Numbered from the stretch's first letter, positions 1 through 5,473 are shown. The stretch: DNA of 5,838 bases from an uncultured Chloroflexota bacterium (GCA_903930745.1 CAIYZX010000444.1:1-5838), one strand, 5' to 3'. Numbers and translations: made by a program. The notes: a model not told the origin generated them from the sequence alone.

Positions 1-3
1 GCG

Positions 4-1455
4 TCAGCTGATGTCCACGAAGACGTTCTTGACCTCGGTGTAGAGCTCCAGGGCCTCCATGCCCAGCTCCCGCCCGATGCCGCTCTGCTTGTACCCGCCG
101 AACGGCGCCTCAACGTGCACGCTGTTGTTGCAGTTCACGCTGATCACGCCGGAGCGCAGCGCCTTCACCGCCCGCATGGCCTTGCCCATGTCGCGCGACC
201 AGATGGAGCCGGACAGCCCGTACGGCGAGTCGTTGGCGAGGCGCAGGGCCTCCTCCTCCGTGTCGAACGGGATGATGCCCACCACGGGGCCGAAGATCTC
301 CTCGCGGGAGATCCGCATCTCGGTGCGCATGCCGTCGAAGACCGCGGGCATCAGGTAGGCGCCGTTGGCGAGCGAGGGGTCCGACGGCCGGACGCCACCG
401 GTGACCAGCGAGGCGCCCTCGGACAGGCCGGACGCCACGTACTCCTCCACGCGGGCACGCTGCCTGAAGGAGACGAGCGGGCCCACCTCGGTGGCGGGAT
501 CGGCGGGATCGCCCACCTTGACCGCCTGCGTGGCCTTCGCGAACAGCTCCACCACCTGCTCGTGGACGCTCCGCTCCACCAGGATCCGGGAGCGCGCGCA
601 GCAGTCCTGGCCGCAGTTGTCGAAGACCGCGTACGGCGAGGTGGACGCCATCTTCTCGAGATCCGCGTCCGCGAACACGATGTTGGGGCTCTTGCCGCCC
701 AGCTCCAGGCTGACCTTCTTGATGGTCCCGGCGGCCGTGCGCATGATCTCCTGGCCCGTCGTCGTCTCGCCGGTGAAGGCGATCTTGCCGATGCCCGCAT
801 GTGCCGCCAGCCCGCCGCCCACCACGGGGCCCGGTCCGGTGATCACGTTCAGGACGCCCGCGGGGAGGCCGGCCTCCAGCGCCAGCTCGCCCAGGCGCAG
901 TGCCGTGAGCGGGGAGTAGGAGGCGGGCTTCAGGATCGCGGTGTTGCCGGCCGCCAGCGCGGGGCCGATCTTCCAGGCCGCCATCATGATCGGGAAGTTC
1001 CACGGGACGATGAGGCCAACGACGCCGATGGGCTCGCGCAGCGTGAAGTCGAATCCCGGGCGCGTGACCGGGATCGTGGAGCCGTGGATCTTGGTGGTGC
1101 CGCCGGCGTAGAACTCCAGGACCTTCGCGACCTGGGCCACCTCCCAGCGGGCGCCGCTGATGGGCTTGCCGATCTGGCGGCTCTCCAGCTGCGCCAGCTC
1201 CTCCTCGTGGTCGCGGACCACCTGGGCGAAGCGGAGCATCAGGCGCCCGCGCTCGGACGCGGCCATGCGGGACCAGTCGCCGTCGAACGCGCGCTGTGCG
1301 GCCTCCACCGCGCGGTCCACGTCCACCGCGCCGCCCTGCGGCACGTGCGCCACCGTGGTGCCGGCGTGCGGCTCCACCACGTCGAACGTCTGGCCGGACG
1401 CGGCGTCCACCAGCCGGTCGCCGATCACCATCCGGAATGCCTGGGCCGCGGTCAT
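4..1455 (-). CDS. NAD(P)-dependent aldehyde dehydrogenase (ALDH superfamily)
   Basis: A complete 483-residue soluble ALDH that should oxidise an aldehyde to its acid using NAD(P)+. Visible motifs are PWNFP at 151-155 (Asn153 stabilises the thiohemiacetal), KPAS at 176-179 (Lys176 contacts the cofactor), FTGETTTG at 227-234, ELGGKS at 251-256 with general base Glu251, the nucleophile Cys285 in GQDC, EEIFGPV at 385-391, and PFGGYKQSG at 451-459. The length is normal for the family. The frame is open upstream to 1602, but the ATG at 1455 is chosen because GAGGAGA lies 10 nt before it and the ALDH fold begins directly after. The residue after the catalytic Cys is another Cys. The substrate cannot be read from sequence. 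The nearby glutamine synthetase-like ligase and SDR make a gamma-glutamyl-aminoaldehyde or similar amine-derived aldehyde plausible (inference). The next gene upstream is divergent, so this gene has its own promoter. Confidence 0.95.
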   Translation of the reverse strand: MTAAQAFRMVIGDRLVDAASGQTFDVVEPHAGTTVAHVPQGGAVDVDRAVEAAQRAFDGDWSRMAASERGRLMLRFAQVVRDHEEELAQLESRQIGKPISGARWEVAQVAKVLEFYAGGTTKIHGSTIPVTRPGFDFTLREPIGVVGLIVPWNFPIMMAAWKIGPALAAGNTAILKPASYSPLTALRLGELALEAGLPAGVLNVITGPGPVVGGGLAAHAGIGKIAFTGETTTGQEIMRTAAGTIKKVSLELGGKSPNIVFADADLEKMASTSPYAVFDNCGQDCCARSRILVERSVHEQVVELFAKATQAVKVGDPADPATEVGPLVSFRQRARVEEYVASGLSEGASLVTGGVRPSDPSLANGAYLMPAVFDGMRTEMRISREEIFGPVVGIIPFDTEEEALRLANDSPYGLSGSIWSRDMGKAMRAVKALRSGVISVNCNNSVHVEAPFGGYKQSGIGRELGMEALELYTEVKNVFVDIS

Positions 1456-1465
1456 GGTCCTGGGT

Positions 1466-1472
1466 TCTCCTC
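1466..1472 (-). promoter_or_regulatory. Ribosome binding site deciding the ALDH start
   Basis: On the minus strand this reads GAGGAGA, a strong Shine-Dalgarno match, with a 10-nt spacer to the ATG at 1455. The longer frame with ATGs at 1602 and 1575 has no comparable site. Its extra residues are Arg/Gly-rich and unlike an ALDH N-terminus. Confidence 0.75.
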
Positions 1473-1570
1473 GCTCGCCGTGCCGGTTGCGAGCCCGTGA
1501 ACGGCCACCGGTCCTGCCGGCGCACCGCGGGCAACGTGCGAGCGCCCGGTACGGGCGCCACTCGCCGCCG

Positions 1571-1576
1571 ATCATA
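1571..1576 (-). promoter_or_regulatory. Candidate -10 element for the ALDH gene
   Basis: The minus strand reads TATGAT, one base from the TATAAT consensus, and is an AT-rich island in GC-rich DNA. Transcription would begin around 1564 and give a leader of about 110 nt before the ALDH ATG. No good -35 match lies 17 bp upstream, where the sequence is GC-only and includes a palindrome, so an activator or relaxed -35 use would be needed. Confidence 0.4.
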
Positions 1577-1584
1577 CGTCTCGC

Positions 1585-1598
1585 CCGCGGGCCCGCGG
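1585..1598. promoter_or_regulatory. Operator-like perfect palindrome between divergent promoters
   Basis: CCGCGGGCCCGCGG is a perfect 14-bp palindrome in the ALDH/channel intergenic region. It lies exactly 8 bp from a -10-like hexamer on each side, so it covers both presumed -35 regions. A dimeric regulator bound here could control both genes. Because the site is all G and C in a GC-rich genome, chance self-complementarity is a real alternative. No regulator is encoded in the window. Confidence 0.35.
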
Positions 1599-1606
1599 CC
1601 ACTTGT

Positions 1607-1612
1607 TACGAT
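1607..1612 (+). promoter_or_regulatory. Candidate -10 element for the channel gene, leaderless start
   Basis: TACGAT fits the actinobacterial TANNNT -10 pattern. It ends 6 bp before the A of the ATG at 1619, the spacing expected if transcription starts at the first base of the codon. No Shine-Dalgarno sequence precedes that ATG, which supports a leaderless mRNA. The -35 region lacks a consensus hexamer. Confidence 0.4.
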
Positions 1613-1618
1613 CCGCGC

Positions 1619-2668
1619 ATGGCGTCATCCCGCCTCGCCCCAATCAGCCCCCTCGTCTCGCTGGCTCGCTCGTTCGCGGACGTCCTCCACGGACGTCGGG
1701 TGCGCGTCTGGCTGACGATCGTCAGCACCGTCACCGTGGTGGGAACCCTGGGCTACATGGTCCTGCTTGACTGGACCTTCTCGGACGCCGTCTACATGAC
1801 GATCATCACGCTGACGACCACGGGCTTCTCGGAGGTCCACCCTTCGCTGACATGGCCGGAGCGGGTCTGGACCATGCTCCTCGCGGTGTCAGCTGTGGCC
1901 ATCATCTTCGGATCGCTCGGCGTGGTCGCCGAGACGATCATCAGTGACGCGGCCAGTGGCCGCCAGGAGGCAAGGCGGATGTCCGATGCCGTGGGCCGGC
2001 TGCGCGAGCACTTCGTCGTGTGCGGATACGGCCGCGTTGGCTCAACGGTGATCCGTGAGCTGGACCACACGGGCGAGCAGCTGGTGGTGGTGGACGTCAA
2101 CGAGGCGTCACTGGCGGCGGCAAAGTCGGACGGCCACCTCGTGGTCTTCGGTGATGCCACGGACGACGATGTGCTCCGTGCGGCCGGGATCGAGCGTGCG
2201 CGCGGCCTTGTGGCCACGATGGACTCGGACGCGCACAACGTCTACGTCACGCTGTCGGCGCGGTCAATCAACCCGGGGCTGTTCATCGTGGCGCGGGCAA
2301 ACACCGCGGGCTCCGAGGCCAAGCTCCAGCAGGCGGGCGCGAACCGCGTGGTCTCGCCGTACACGATGGCGGGCCGGCGGATCGCGGAGCTGGCGGTGCG
2401 ACCACGCGTGGTGGACTTCATCGATGCCGCGCTCTCGCACGGCAACCTGTCCTTCTCGCTGGAGGAGGTGGAGGTGGACGAGGAGAGCTCGCTGCGCGGT
2501 GTCACGGTTGGGAGCCTGCGTGACGAGGGGATCGTGACCCTGGCCGTCCTCCACGCAAACGGCGACGCGGAGGGCTACCCGCCGGAGGATCGTGCGCTCG
2601 CCTCGGGGGAGAGTCTGATCGTGTCCGGGTCAACCGAGGCGCTGGCGGGGTTGCGAGCCCGGGCCTGA
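1619..2668 (+). CDS. Two-TM potassium channel subunit with RCK (TrkA-N/TrkA-C) domains
   Basis: A 349-residue membrane protein expected to form a tetrameric, ligand-gated K+ channel in the cytoplasmic membrane. TM1 lies at about 31-50, the pore helix and filter at 59-72, and TM2 at about 83-108. A cytoplasmic Rossmann-type RCK/TrkA-N domain follows at about 131-250, with GYGRVG at 136-141 as the nucleotide loop and Asp159 closing the second strand. A TrkA-C-like domain spans about 265-346. The filter reads TTTGFS at 66-71 rather than TVGYG. The ATG at 1619 is chosen because the basic N-terminus plus TM1 starts there. The longer frame upstream is antisense to the ALDH and not credible. No ribosome site is visible, consistent with leaderless translation. 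The gene is divergent from the ALDH and convergent with the glucokinase, so it is probably monocistronic. The gating ligand and true ion selectivity are unknown. Confidence 0.9.
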   Translation: MASSRLAPISPLVSLARSFADVLHGRRVRVWLTIVSTVTVVGTLGYMVLLDWTFSDAVYMTIITLTTTGFSEVHPSLTWPERVWTMLLAVSAVAIIFGSLGVVAETIISDAASGRQEARRMSDAVGRLREHFVVCGYGRVGSTVIRELDHTGEQLVVVDVNEASLAAAKSDGHLVVFGDATDDDVLRAAGIERARGLVATMDSDAHNVYVTLSARSINPGLFIVARANTAGSEAKLQQAGANRVVSPYTMAGRRIAELAVRPRVVDFIDAALSHGNLSFSLEEVEVDEESSLRGVTVGSLRDEGIVTLAVLHANGDAEGYPPEDRALASGESLIVSGSTEALAGLRARA

Positions 2669-2696
2669 CGCCAGCCCGGGCCTGACGCCAGCCCGG
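2656..2696 (+). repeat. 17-bp tandem direct repeat spanning the channel stop codon
   Basis: The unit AGCCCGGGCCTGACGCC occurs at 2656-2672 and 2673-2689, with a partial third copy at 2690-2696. The first copy holds the TGA stop at 2666-2668, so the duplication also places a TGA in the second copy. It looks like replication slippage at the 3' end of the gene. Confidence 0.85.
2657..2681 (+). terminator. GC hairpin at the 3' end of the channel gene
   Basis: GCCCGGGC at 2657-2664 pairs with GCCCGGGC at 2674-2681 around a 9-nt loop that contains most of the stop codon context. No U tract follows, so it is at best a non-canonical terminator of the kind proposed for high-GC genomes. The hairpin arises from the 17-bp repeat and may be incidental. 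Confidence 0.35.
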
Positions 2697-2770
2697 CACC
2701 GTCCGCGGCGCGCGCCGGCACCGTCTCAGGGTGACCCGGGATGTGACTGCATCAGGCGTGGATCCTCACA

Positions 2771-2798
2771 GATCCGCATAGGACCACCGGTCCGGATC
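2771..2798. terminator. Bulged hairpin between convergent genes
   Basis: GGACC at 2781-2785 pairs with GGTCC at 2789-2793 around ACC, and GATCC at 2771-2775 pairs with GGATC at 2794-2798, leaving GCATA bulged. A competing stem joins GGATC at 2760-2764 with GATCC at 2771-2775. CCCCC at 2798-2802 can also pair with GGGGG at 2807-2811. These stems sit midway between convergent genes and could terminate transcription from either side. No T-run is present. Confidence 0.35.
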
Positions 2799-2840
2799 CC
2801 CCGGGTGGGGGTTGGCACCCGCGGTGGCGTAGGGGTGGGT

Positions 2841-2867
2841 GGAGGTCCTGCCCCCACGCAGGACTCC
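2841..2867. terminator. Strong hairpin downstream of the glucokinase gene
   Basis: GTCCTGC at 2845-2851 pairs perfectly with GCAGGAC at 2858-2864 around a 6-nt loop. With G2844 bulged, GGA at 2841-2843 also pairs with TCC at 2865-2867, giving 10 bp. It lies 27 bp past the glucokinase stop on the minus strand and is the best terminator candidate for the SDR-glucokinase transcript. It lacks a U tail. The other parts of 2669-2891 hold the hairpins listed separately and no credible gene. Confidence 0.45.
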
Positions 2868-2891
2868 CGTCACTCCCCGTGCGCGAGACCC

Positions 2892-3863
2892 CTACGGGGC
2901 GCGGGTCCCCGCCTCCGCCTCCGCCTCCGCGGCGGCCATCGCGGCACCCACGATGCCGGCGTCGTTGCGGAGCCTCGCTGGGACCACAGCGGCCTTCACG
3001 GTCAGGCGCGGGATGAACATGTCCGCGCGCTTGGAGACGCCGCCGCCGATGATGAACAGGCGGGGCGAGAAGAGCTTCTCGATGGCCAGGAGGTGCTCGT
3101 CCAAGTCCGCGGCCCATGCCTTCCACGAGAGGCCCCGCCGGATGCGGGCGGATGCGGCCGACCGCTTCTCCGCGTCGCGGCCGCGGATCTCCATGTGGCC
3201 CAGCTCAAGGTTGGGGACCAGGGTGCCGTTGAAGAAGAGCGCGGAGCCTGTGCCCGTGCCCAGGGTGATCAGGAAGACGGAGCCCCGCTCGCCGGCGCCG
3301 GCACCGAAGCGCATCTCGGCGACGCCCGCGGCGTCGGCGTCGTTCACCACGTGGACCGGTCTGCCCAGGGCCCGCTGGAGTGCGACATCGGCGTCGAAGT
3401 CCCTCCAGCCGGGGTCAACGTTTGCGGAGGTCTTGGTGACACCCTCGATGACCACGGACGGGAAGCCCATGCCCACCGGGGTGTCCGCGCCCAGCTTCAC
3501 CTCGCGGCTGATCTTCCTCACGAGCCGGACGACGCTCGCCACGACTGCCGCCGGGGTGGACGGCTGCGGGGTGGGGACGCGGTGGCGCGGGCCGATGATC
3601 TCGCCGGTGGCAAGATCCACCGCTGCCGCCTTGATGCCGGAGCCGCCCACGTCCACGCCGATGGCGATCGGCCTGTCGCCCGGGTCGATCTGCTCGCCGC
3701 TGAAGGCGCCCGCCTTGTCCTGGTCGTCCTCGTGGTCGTCGTGCTCGTCGTCCTCGTGGCCGGGCACGGTGTCGGCGTCCTCCTCGGCCTCGACCACGTC
3801 CAGGACGTCGTCCTCCTCCGTCGTCTGCGCCCTGGTGCCGTCGACGCCGTTGCCCTTTGCCAC
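2892..3863 (-). CDS. ppgK: Polyphosphate glucokinase (ROK family)
   Basis: A 323-residue cytoplasmic kinase that should phosphorylate glucose to glucose 6-phosphate using inorganic polyphosphate, and often ATP. The ROK fold starts near residue 64: DVGGSGIK at 71-78 is the phosphate loop, NDADAAG at 174-180 carries catalytic Asp175, LGTGTGSA at 201-208 is the second phosphate motif, ELGHMEI at 220-226 is followed by GRDAE, GLSW is at 244-247, and IIGGGVSKRAD at 271-281. The Cys-rich zinc site usual in other ROK kinases is absent, as in PPGK. The start is GTG at 3863 because GAGGGA lies 8 nt upstream. This makes residues 1-62 a low-complexity acidic tail (about 23 Asp/Glu in 60) not typical of the family, whose proteins are about 250-270 residues. 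The SDR ends 56 bp upstream on the same strand, so the two are probably co-transcribed. Family assignment is firm; phosphate donor preference is inferred. Confidence 0.92.
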   Translation of the reverse strand: MAKGNGVDGTRAQTTEEDDVLDVVEAEEDADTVPGHEDDEHDDHEDDQDKAGAFSGEQIDPGDRPIAIGVDVGGSGIKAAAVDLATGEIIGPRHRVPTPQPSTPAAVVASVVRLVRKISREVKLGADTPVGMGFPSVVIEGVTKTSANVDPGWRDFDADVALQRALGRPVHVVNDADAAGVAEMRFGAGAGERGSVFLITLGTGTGSALFFNGTLVPNLELGHMEIRGRDAEKRSAASARIRRGLSWKAWAADLDEHLLAIEKLFSPRLFIIGGGVSKRADMFIPRLTVKAAVVPARLRNDAGIVGAAMAAAEAEAEAGTRAP

Positions 3864-3871
3864 GTTGCTGG

Positions 3872-3877
3872 TCCCTC
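3872..3877 (-). promoter_or_regulatory. Ribosome binding site for the GTG-started ppgK
   Basis: The minus strand reads GAGGGA with an 8-nt spacer to the GTG at 3863. This supports translation of the acidic N-terminal extension rather than initiation at the ROK domain boundary near residue 64. Confidence 0.6.
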
Positions 3878-3919
3878 GCTGGTGCCGGTGCGGCCGGTGC
3901 GTGCGGCCGCGGGTAGGTG

Positions 3920-4687
3920 CTAGAAGTAGTTGACGGTGATGCCGCCGTCGATGACGAAGTTGGCGCCGTTGGTCCAGCGGCTCTCGTCGGACGCGAGGTA
4001 GATCCCCACGTTCACGATCTCCTCCGGCTTGCCGAAGCGGCGCGACGGGTTGCGGTTGAGGCGGAGCTGCTTGGCGGCCTCGTCCTTGAGGAGCCAGTCC
4101 ATGAGCAGCGGGGTCTCGATGGGGCCGGGGCTGATGGCGTTGGTGCGGACGCCCTGGCCTGCGAACTGTACGGCGAGGCTCCGCGTGAGGGCGAGCACCG
4201 CGCCCTTGGAGGCGGTGTACGCGTCCTGCGGGACGGAGCAGCCCAGGATGGCGACGAAGCTTGCGATGTTGATGATGCTGCCGCTGCCCTGCTCCAGCAT
4301 CTGCGGGATGGCGTACTTGCAGCCCAGGAACACGCCGCGGACGTTGACGGCCATGACCTTGTCCCAGGTGGCGACGTCCGTGTCGATGACCGAGTGGTCC
4401 GCCTCCGGCATGATGCCGGCGTTGTTGTAGAGGGCGTCCACGCGCCCGTACGTGGCGATGGCGTGCTGGACCATGCCCTTGGCGTCCGCCTCGCTGGAGA
4501 CGTCCGCCTTCACGAAGGTGGCCTGGCCGCCCTGTGCCTTCACGGCCGCAACCACGGCCTCGCCGGCCGCCTCGCTGTAGTCCGCGACCACGACGCTGGC
4601 GCCCTCCTTCGCGAAGAGCTCGGCGGCGGTCTTGCCCATGCCGCTGCCGCCGCCGGTGATGATGGTGACCTTGCCGTCGAGTCGCAT
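3920..4687 (-). CDS. Classical short-chain dehydrogenase/reductase (SDR, FabG-like)
   Basis: A 255-residue cytoplasmic oxidoreductase with a Rossmann fold. The cofactor motif TGGGSGMG is at 11-18. Asp36 at the end of strand two favours NAD(H) over NADP(H). Asp62-Val63 contacts the adenine, and NNAG is at 88-91. The catalytic tetrad is Asn115, Ser143, Tyr157 and Lys161, followed by Pro187-Gly188 and a C-terminal DGG at 247-249. All active-site residues are intact. The ATG at 4687 is chosen because GGAG lies 6 nt upstream and MRLDGKV is a standard SDR opening. The 16 residues coded further upstream are Pro-rich and dispensable. Such genes are usually annotated as 3-oxoacyl-ACP reductases, but the substrate is unknown. 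Its place between a glutamine synthetase-like ligase and, further on, an ALDH hints at amine or alcohol catabolism (inference). It probably shares a transcript with ppgK. Confidence 0.93.
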   Translation of the reverse strand: MRLDGKVTIITGGGSGMGKTAAELFAKEGASVVVADYSEAAGEAVVAAVKAQGGQATFVKADVSSEADAKGMVQHAIATYGRVDALYNNAGIMPEADHSVIDTDVATWDKVMAVNVRGVFLGCKYAIPQMLEQGSGSIINIASFVAILGCSVPQDAYTASKGAVLALTRSLAVQFAGQGVRTNAISPGPIETPLLMDWLLKDEAAKQLRLNRNPSRRFGKPEEIVNVGIYLASDESRWTNGANFVIDGGITVNYF

Positions 4688-4693
4688 CGGGTG

Positions 4694-4697
4694 CTCC
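4694..4697 (-). promoter_or_regulatory. Ribosome binding site for the SDR gene
   Basis: The minus strand reads GGAG with a 6-nt spacer to the ATG at 4687. It is short but well placed, and it selects this ATG over the in-frame alternative at 4735. Confidence 0.6.
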
Positions 4698-4708
4698 GTG
4701 ATCGGGTT

Positions 4709-4723
4709 CCTGGGTATGCCAGG
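4709..4723. promoter_or_regulatory. Operator-like inverted repeat upstream of the SDR
   Basis: CCTGG-GTATG-CCAGG is a perfect 5+5 bp inverted repeat with a 5-bp centre, 21 bp ahead of the SDR start codon. Its size and position suit a dimeric repressor or a short leader hairpin. A 10-bp direct repeat CGAGGCGTTC follows at 4748-4757 and 4762-4771, one and a half turns further upstream. No clear -10/-35 pair was found. Confidence 0.3.
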
Positions 4724-4891
4724 TGGTGGTGGCAAAGACTACCCACCCGAGGCGTTCACGGCGAGGCGTTCCGCGCCACGTGGTCCCGCGCCAGGCGGGC
4801 GGGTCATCGCCTGCGGCCCGCCCGTCCGGATCGGCCGCCGTCCGCCGCCCACGGGTCTACCTCGCGTCCGCTGCCCACCCCCTGGAAACCA

Positions 4892-5116
4892 CCGGATATC
4901 CGTCCTTTGGATGTACGCCACCCGAGTGCCGCCAGTCCGCCTGCCCGACCAGCCTGTGCAGGCAACCCGCCACCGGATATGCAGGCGTGGCGTGCATAAC
5001 GCAGCCCTGACGGCTGCATATTCGGGCACCGGGTGCAACTTCCGCCCGGATCCGCGGGGCCAGGTCACGGGGGACCCGGGCGCCCTTCACCGATCATCCA
5101 AAGGACGGATATCTGG
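4892..5116. repeat. Concentric inverted-repeat element (REP/BIME-like, MITE-like or structured RNA)
   Basis: The core GATATCCGTCCTTTGGATG at 4895-4913 has a perfect 19-bp inverted copy at 5095-5113. Including the outer three bases, 22 bp pair with one G:T. Inside, a 12-bp arm starting CCGGATAT at 4973-4984 pairs with 5014-5025 with one G:T. Inside that, GCGT at 4990-4993 pairs with ACGC at 4999-5002. The midpoints (about 5004, 4999 and 4996) nearly coincide. Both larger left arms begin CCGGATAT. A further palindrome, GCCTG-TG-CAGGC, is at 4952-4963. The sequence between outer and inner arms is not complementary overall. No transposase or clear target-site duplication is seen. Confidence 0.8.
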
Positions 5117-5158
5117 CGGGAATCCGGCCGCCGGGGCGCGGTTGGCAGTGGGCTCGGT

Positions 5159-5344
5159 GAGCACCGGCGGGGGCACGAGCACCGGCACCGGCGGGAGCAC
5201 GAGCACCGGCGAGAGCACGAGCACCGGCACCGGCGGGAGCACGAGCACCGGCGGGGGCACCGGCACCGGCGGGAGCATGAGCACCGGCGGGAGCACCGGC
5301 ACCGGCGGGAGCACCGGCACCGGCGGGAGCACGAGCACCGGCGC
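5159..5344. repeat. Degenerate hexamer satellite, 31 units
   Basis: Thirty-one uninterrupted hexamers, mainly GAGCAC, CGGCAC and CGGCGG with a few variants (GGGCAC, CGGCGA, GAGCAT and CGGCGC). Higher-order 12-30 bp patterns are visible, for example GAGCAC-CGGCAC-CGGCGG twice in a row at 5291-5326. Because the period is 6, no frame contains a stop, which creates spurious open frames on both strands. It behaves like a slippage-driven minisatellite. Confidence 0.9.
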
Positions 5345-5353
5345 TGGCCGGCG

Positions 5354-5413
5354 GCCGGGGATCAAGAAGGGCCCCGCGCCGCAGCCGGGCATGAAGAAGG
5401 GCCCCGCGCCGGA
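5354..5413. repeat. 30-bp tandem duplication
   Basis: Two adjacent 30-bp copies (5354-5383 and 5384-5413) match at 27 of 30 positions, differing at copy positions 7, 10 and 29. Each copy contains AAGAAGGGCCCCGCGCC. On the minus strand this is a hairpin 3' arm followed by a T-rich stretch, so the duplication also copies part of the putative terminator. Confidence 0.85.
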
Positions 5414-5428
5414 TGGCACAGGGCCCTT
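5397..5428 (-). terminator. Intrinsic-terminator-like hairpin after the ligase gene
   Basis: Read on the minus strand, AAGGGCCC (5428-5421) pairs perfectly with GGGCCCTT (5404-5397) around a 16-nt loop that can form a small inner GCC/GGC stem. CTTC follows directly, so the arm ends in TTCTTC, a modest pyrimidine tail. It lies 66 bp past the ligase stop. Confidence 0.5.
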
Positions 5429-5437
5429 GTGCGTGTC

Positions 5438-5455
5438 GTTGCGGCCAACCGCAAC
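5438..5455. terminator. Perfect 7-bp hairpin, 3' region of the ligase gene
   Basis: GTTGCGG at 5438-5444 and CCGCAAC at 5449-5455 pair perfectly around a 4-nt loop. It could stabilise the ligase mRNA 3' end or help terminate it. There is no adjacent T-run. Confidence 0.4.
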
Positions 5456-5457
5456 TA

Positions 5458-5473
5458 CCGGGCGCCGGCCCGG
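5458..5473. terminator. 6-bp GC hairpin just past the ligase stop
   Basis: CCGGGC at 5458-5463 pairs with GCCCGG at 5468-5473 around a 4-nt loop, 20 bp beyond the ligase stop codon. It is the first of three consecutive hairpins in this 3' region. Confidence 0.35.

Noticed and set aside
110..1561. Long alternative open frames across the ALDH gene on both strands
   Set aside because: They overlap a gene with complete ALDH motifs and translate to Arg/Gly/His-rich sequence without domains, as expected of GC-rich shadow frames.
1456..1602. Extended N-terminus of the ALDH from the ATG at 1602
   Set aside because: The extra 49 residues are Arg/Gly-rich, unlike any ALDH N-terminus, and the strong ribosome site points to the ATG at 1455.
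2805..3933. Two long plus-strand open frames opposite ppgK
   Set aside because: They are antisense to a kinase with intact catalytic motifs. Their Val/Leu- or Ser-rich runs come from the acidic-tail codons read backwards.
3917..4999. Long plus-strand open frame opposite the SDR
   Set aside because: It is antisense to an SDR with an intact catalytic tetrad and has no recognisable domain.
4892..5116. Complete insertion sequence
   Set aside because: There are terminal inverted repeats, but the 181-bp interior is too short for a transposase and no clear target duplication flanks the arms.
5159..5413. Possible CRISPR array
   Set aside because: The repeats are contiguous hexamers and one 30-bp tandem duplication with no unique spacers, and no cas gene is present.
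5087..5419. Minus-strand GTG frame of 110 codons, Val/Pro/Leu-rich
   Set aside because: Only a weak, closely spaced AAGGG precedes it, that sequence is part of the terminator-like stem, and the product is merely the satellite in translation.
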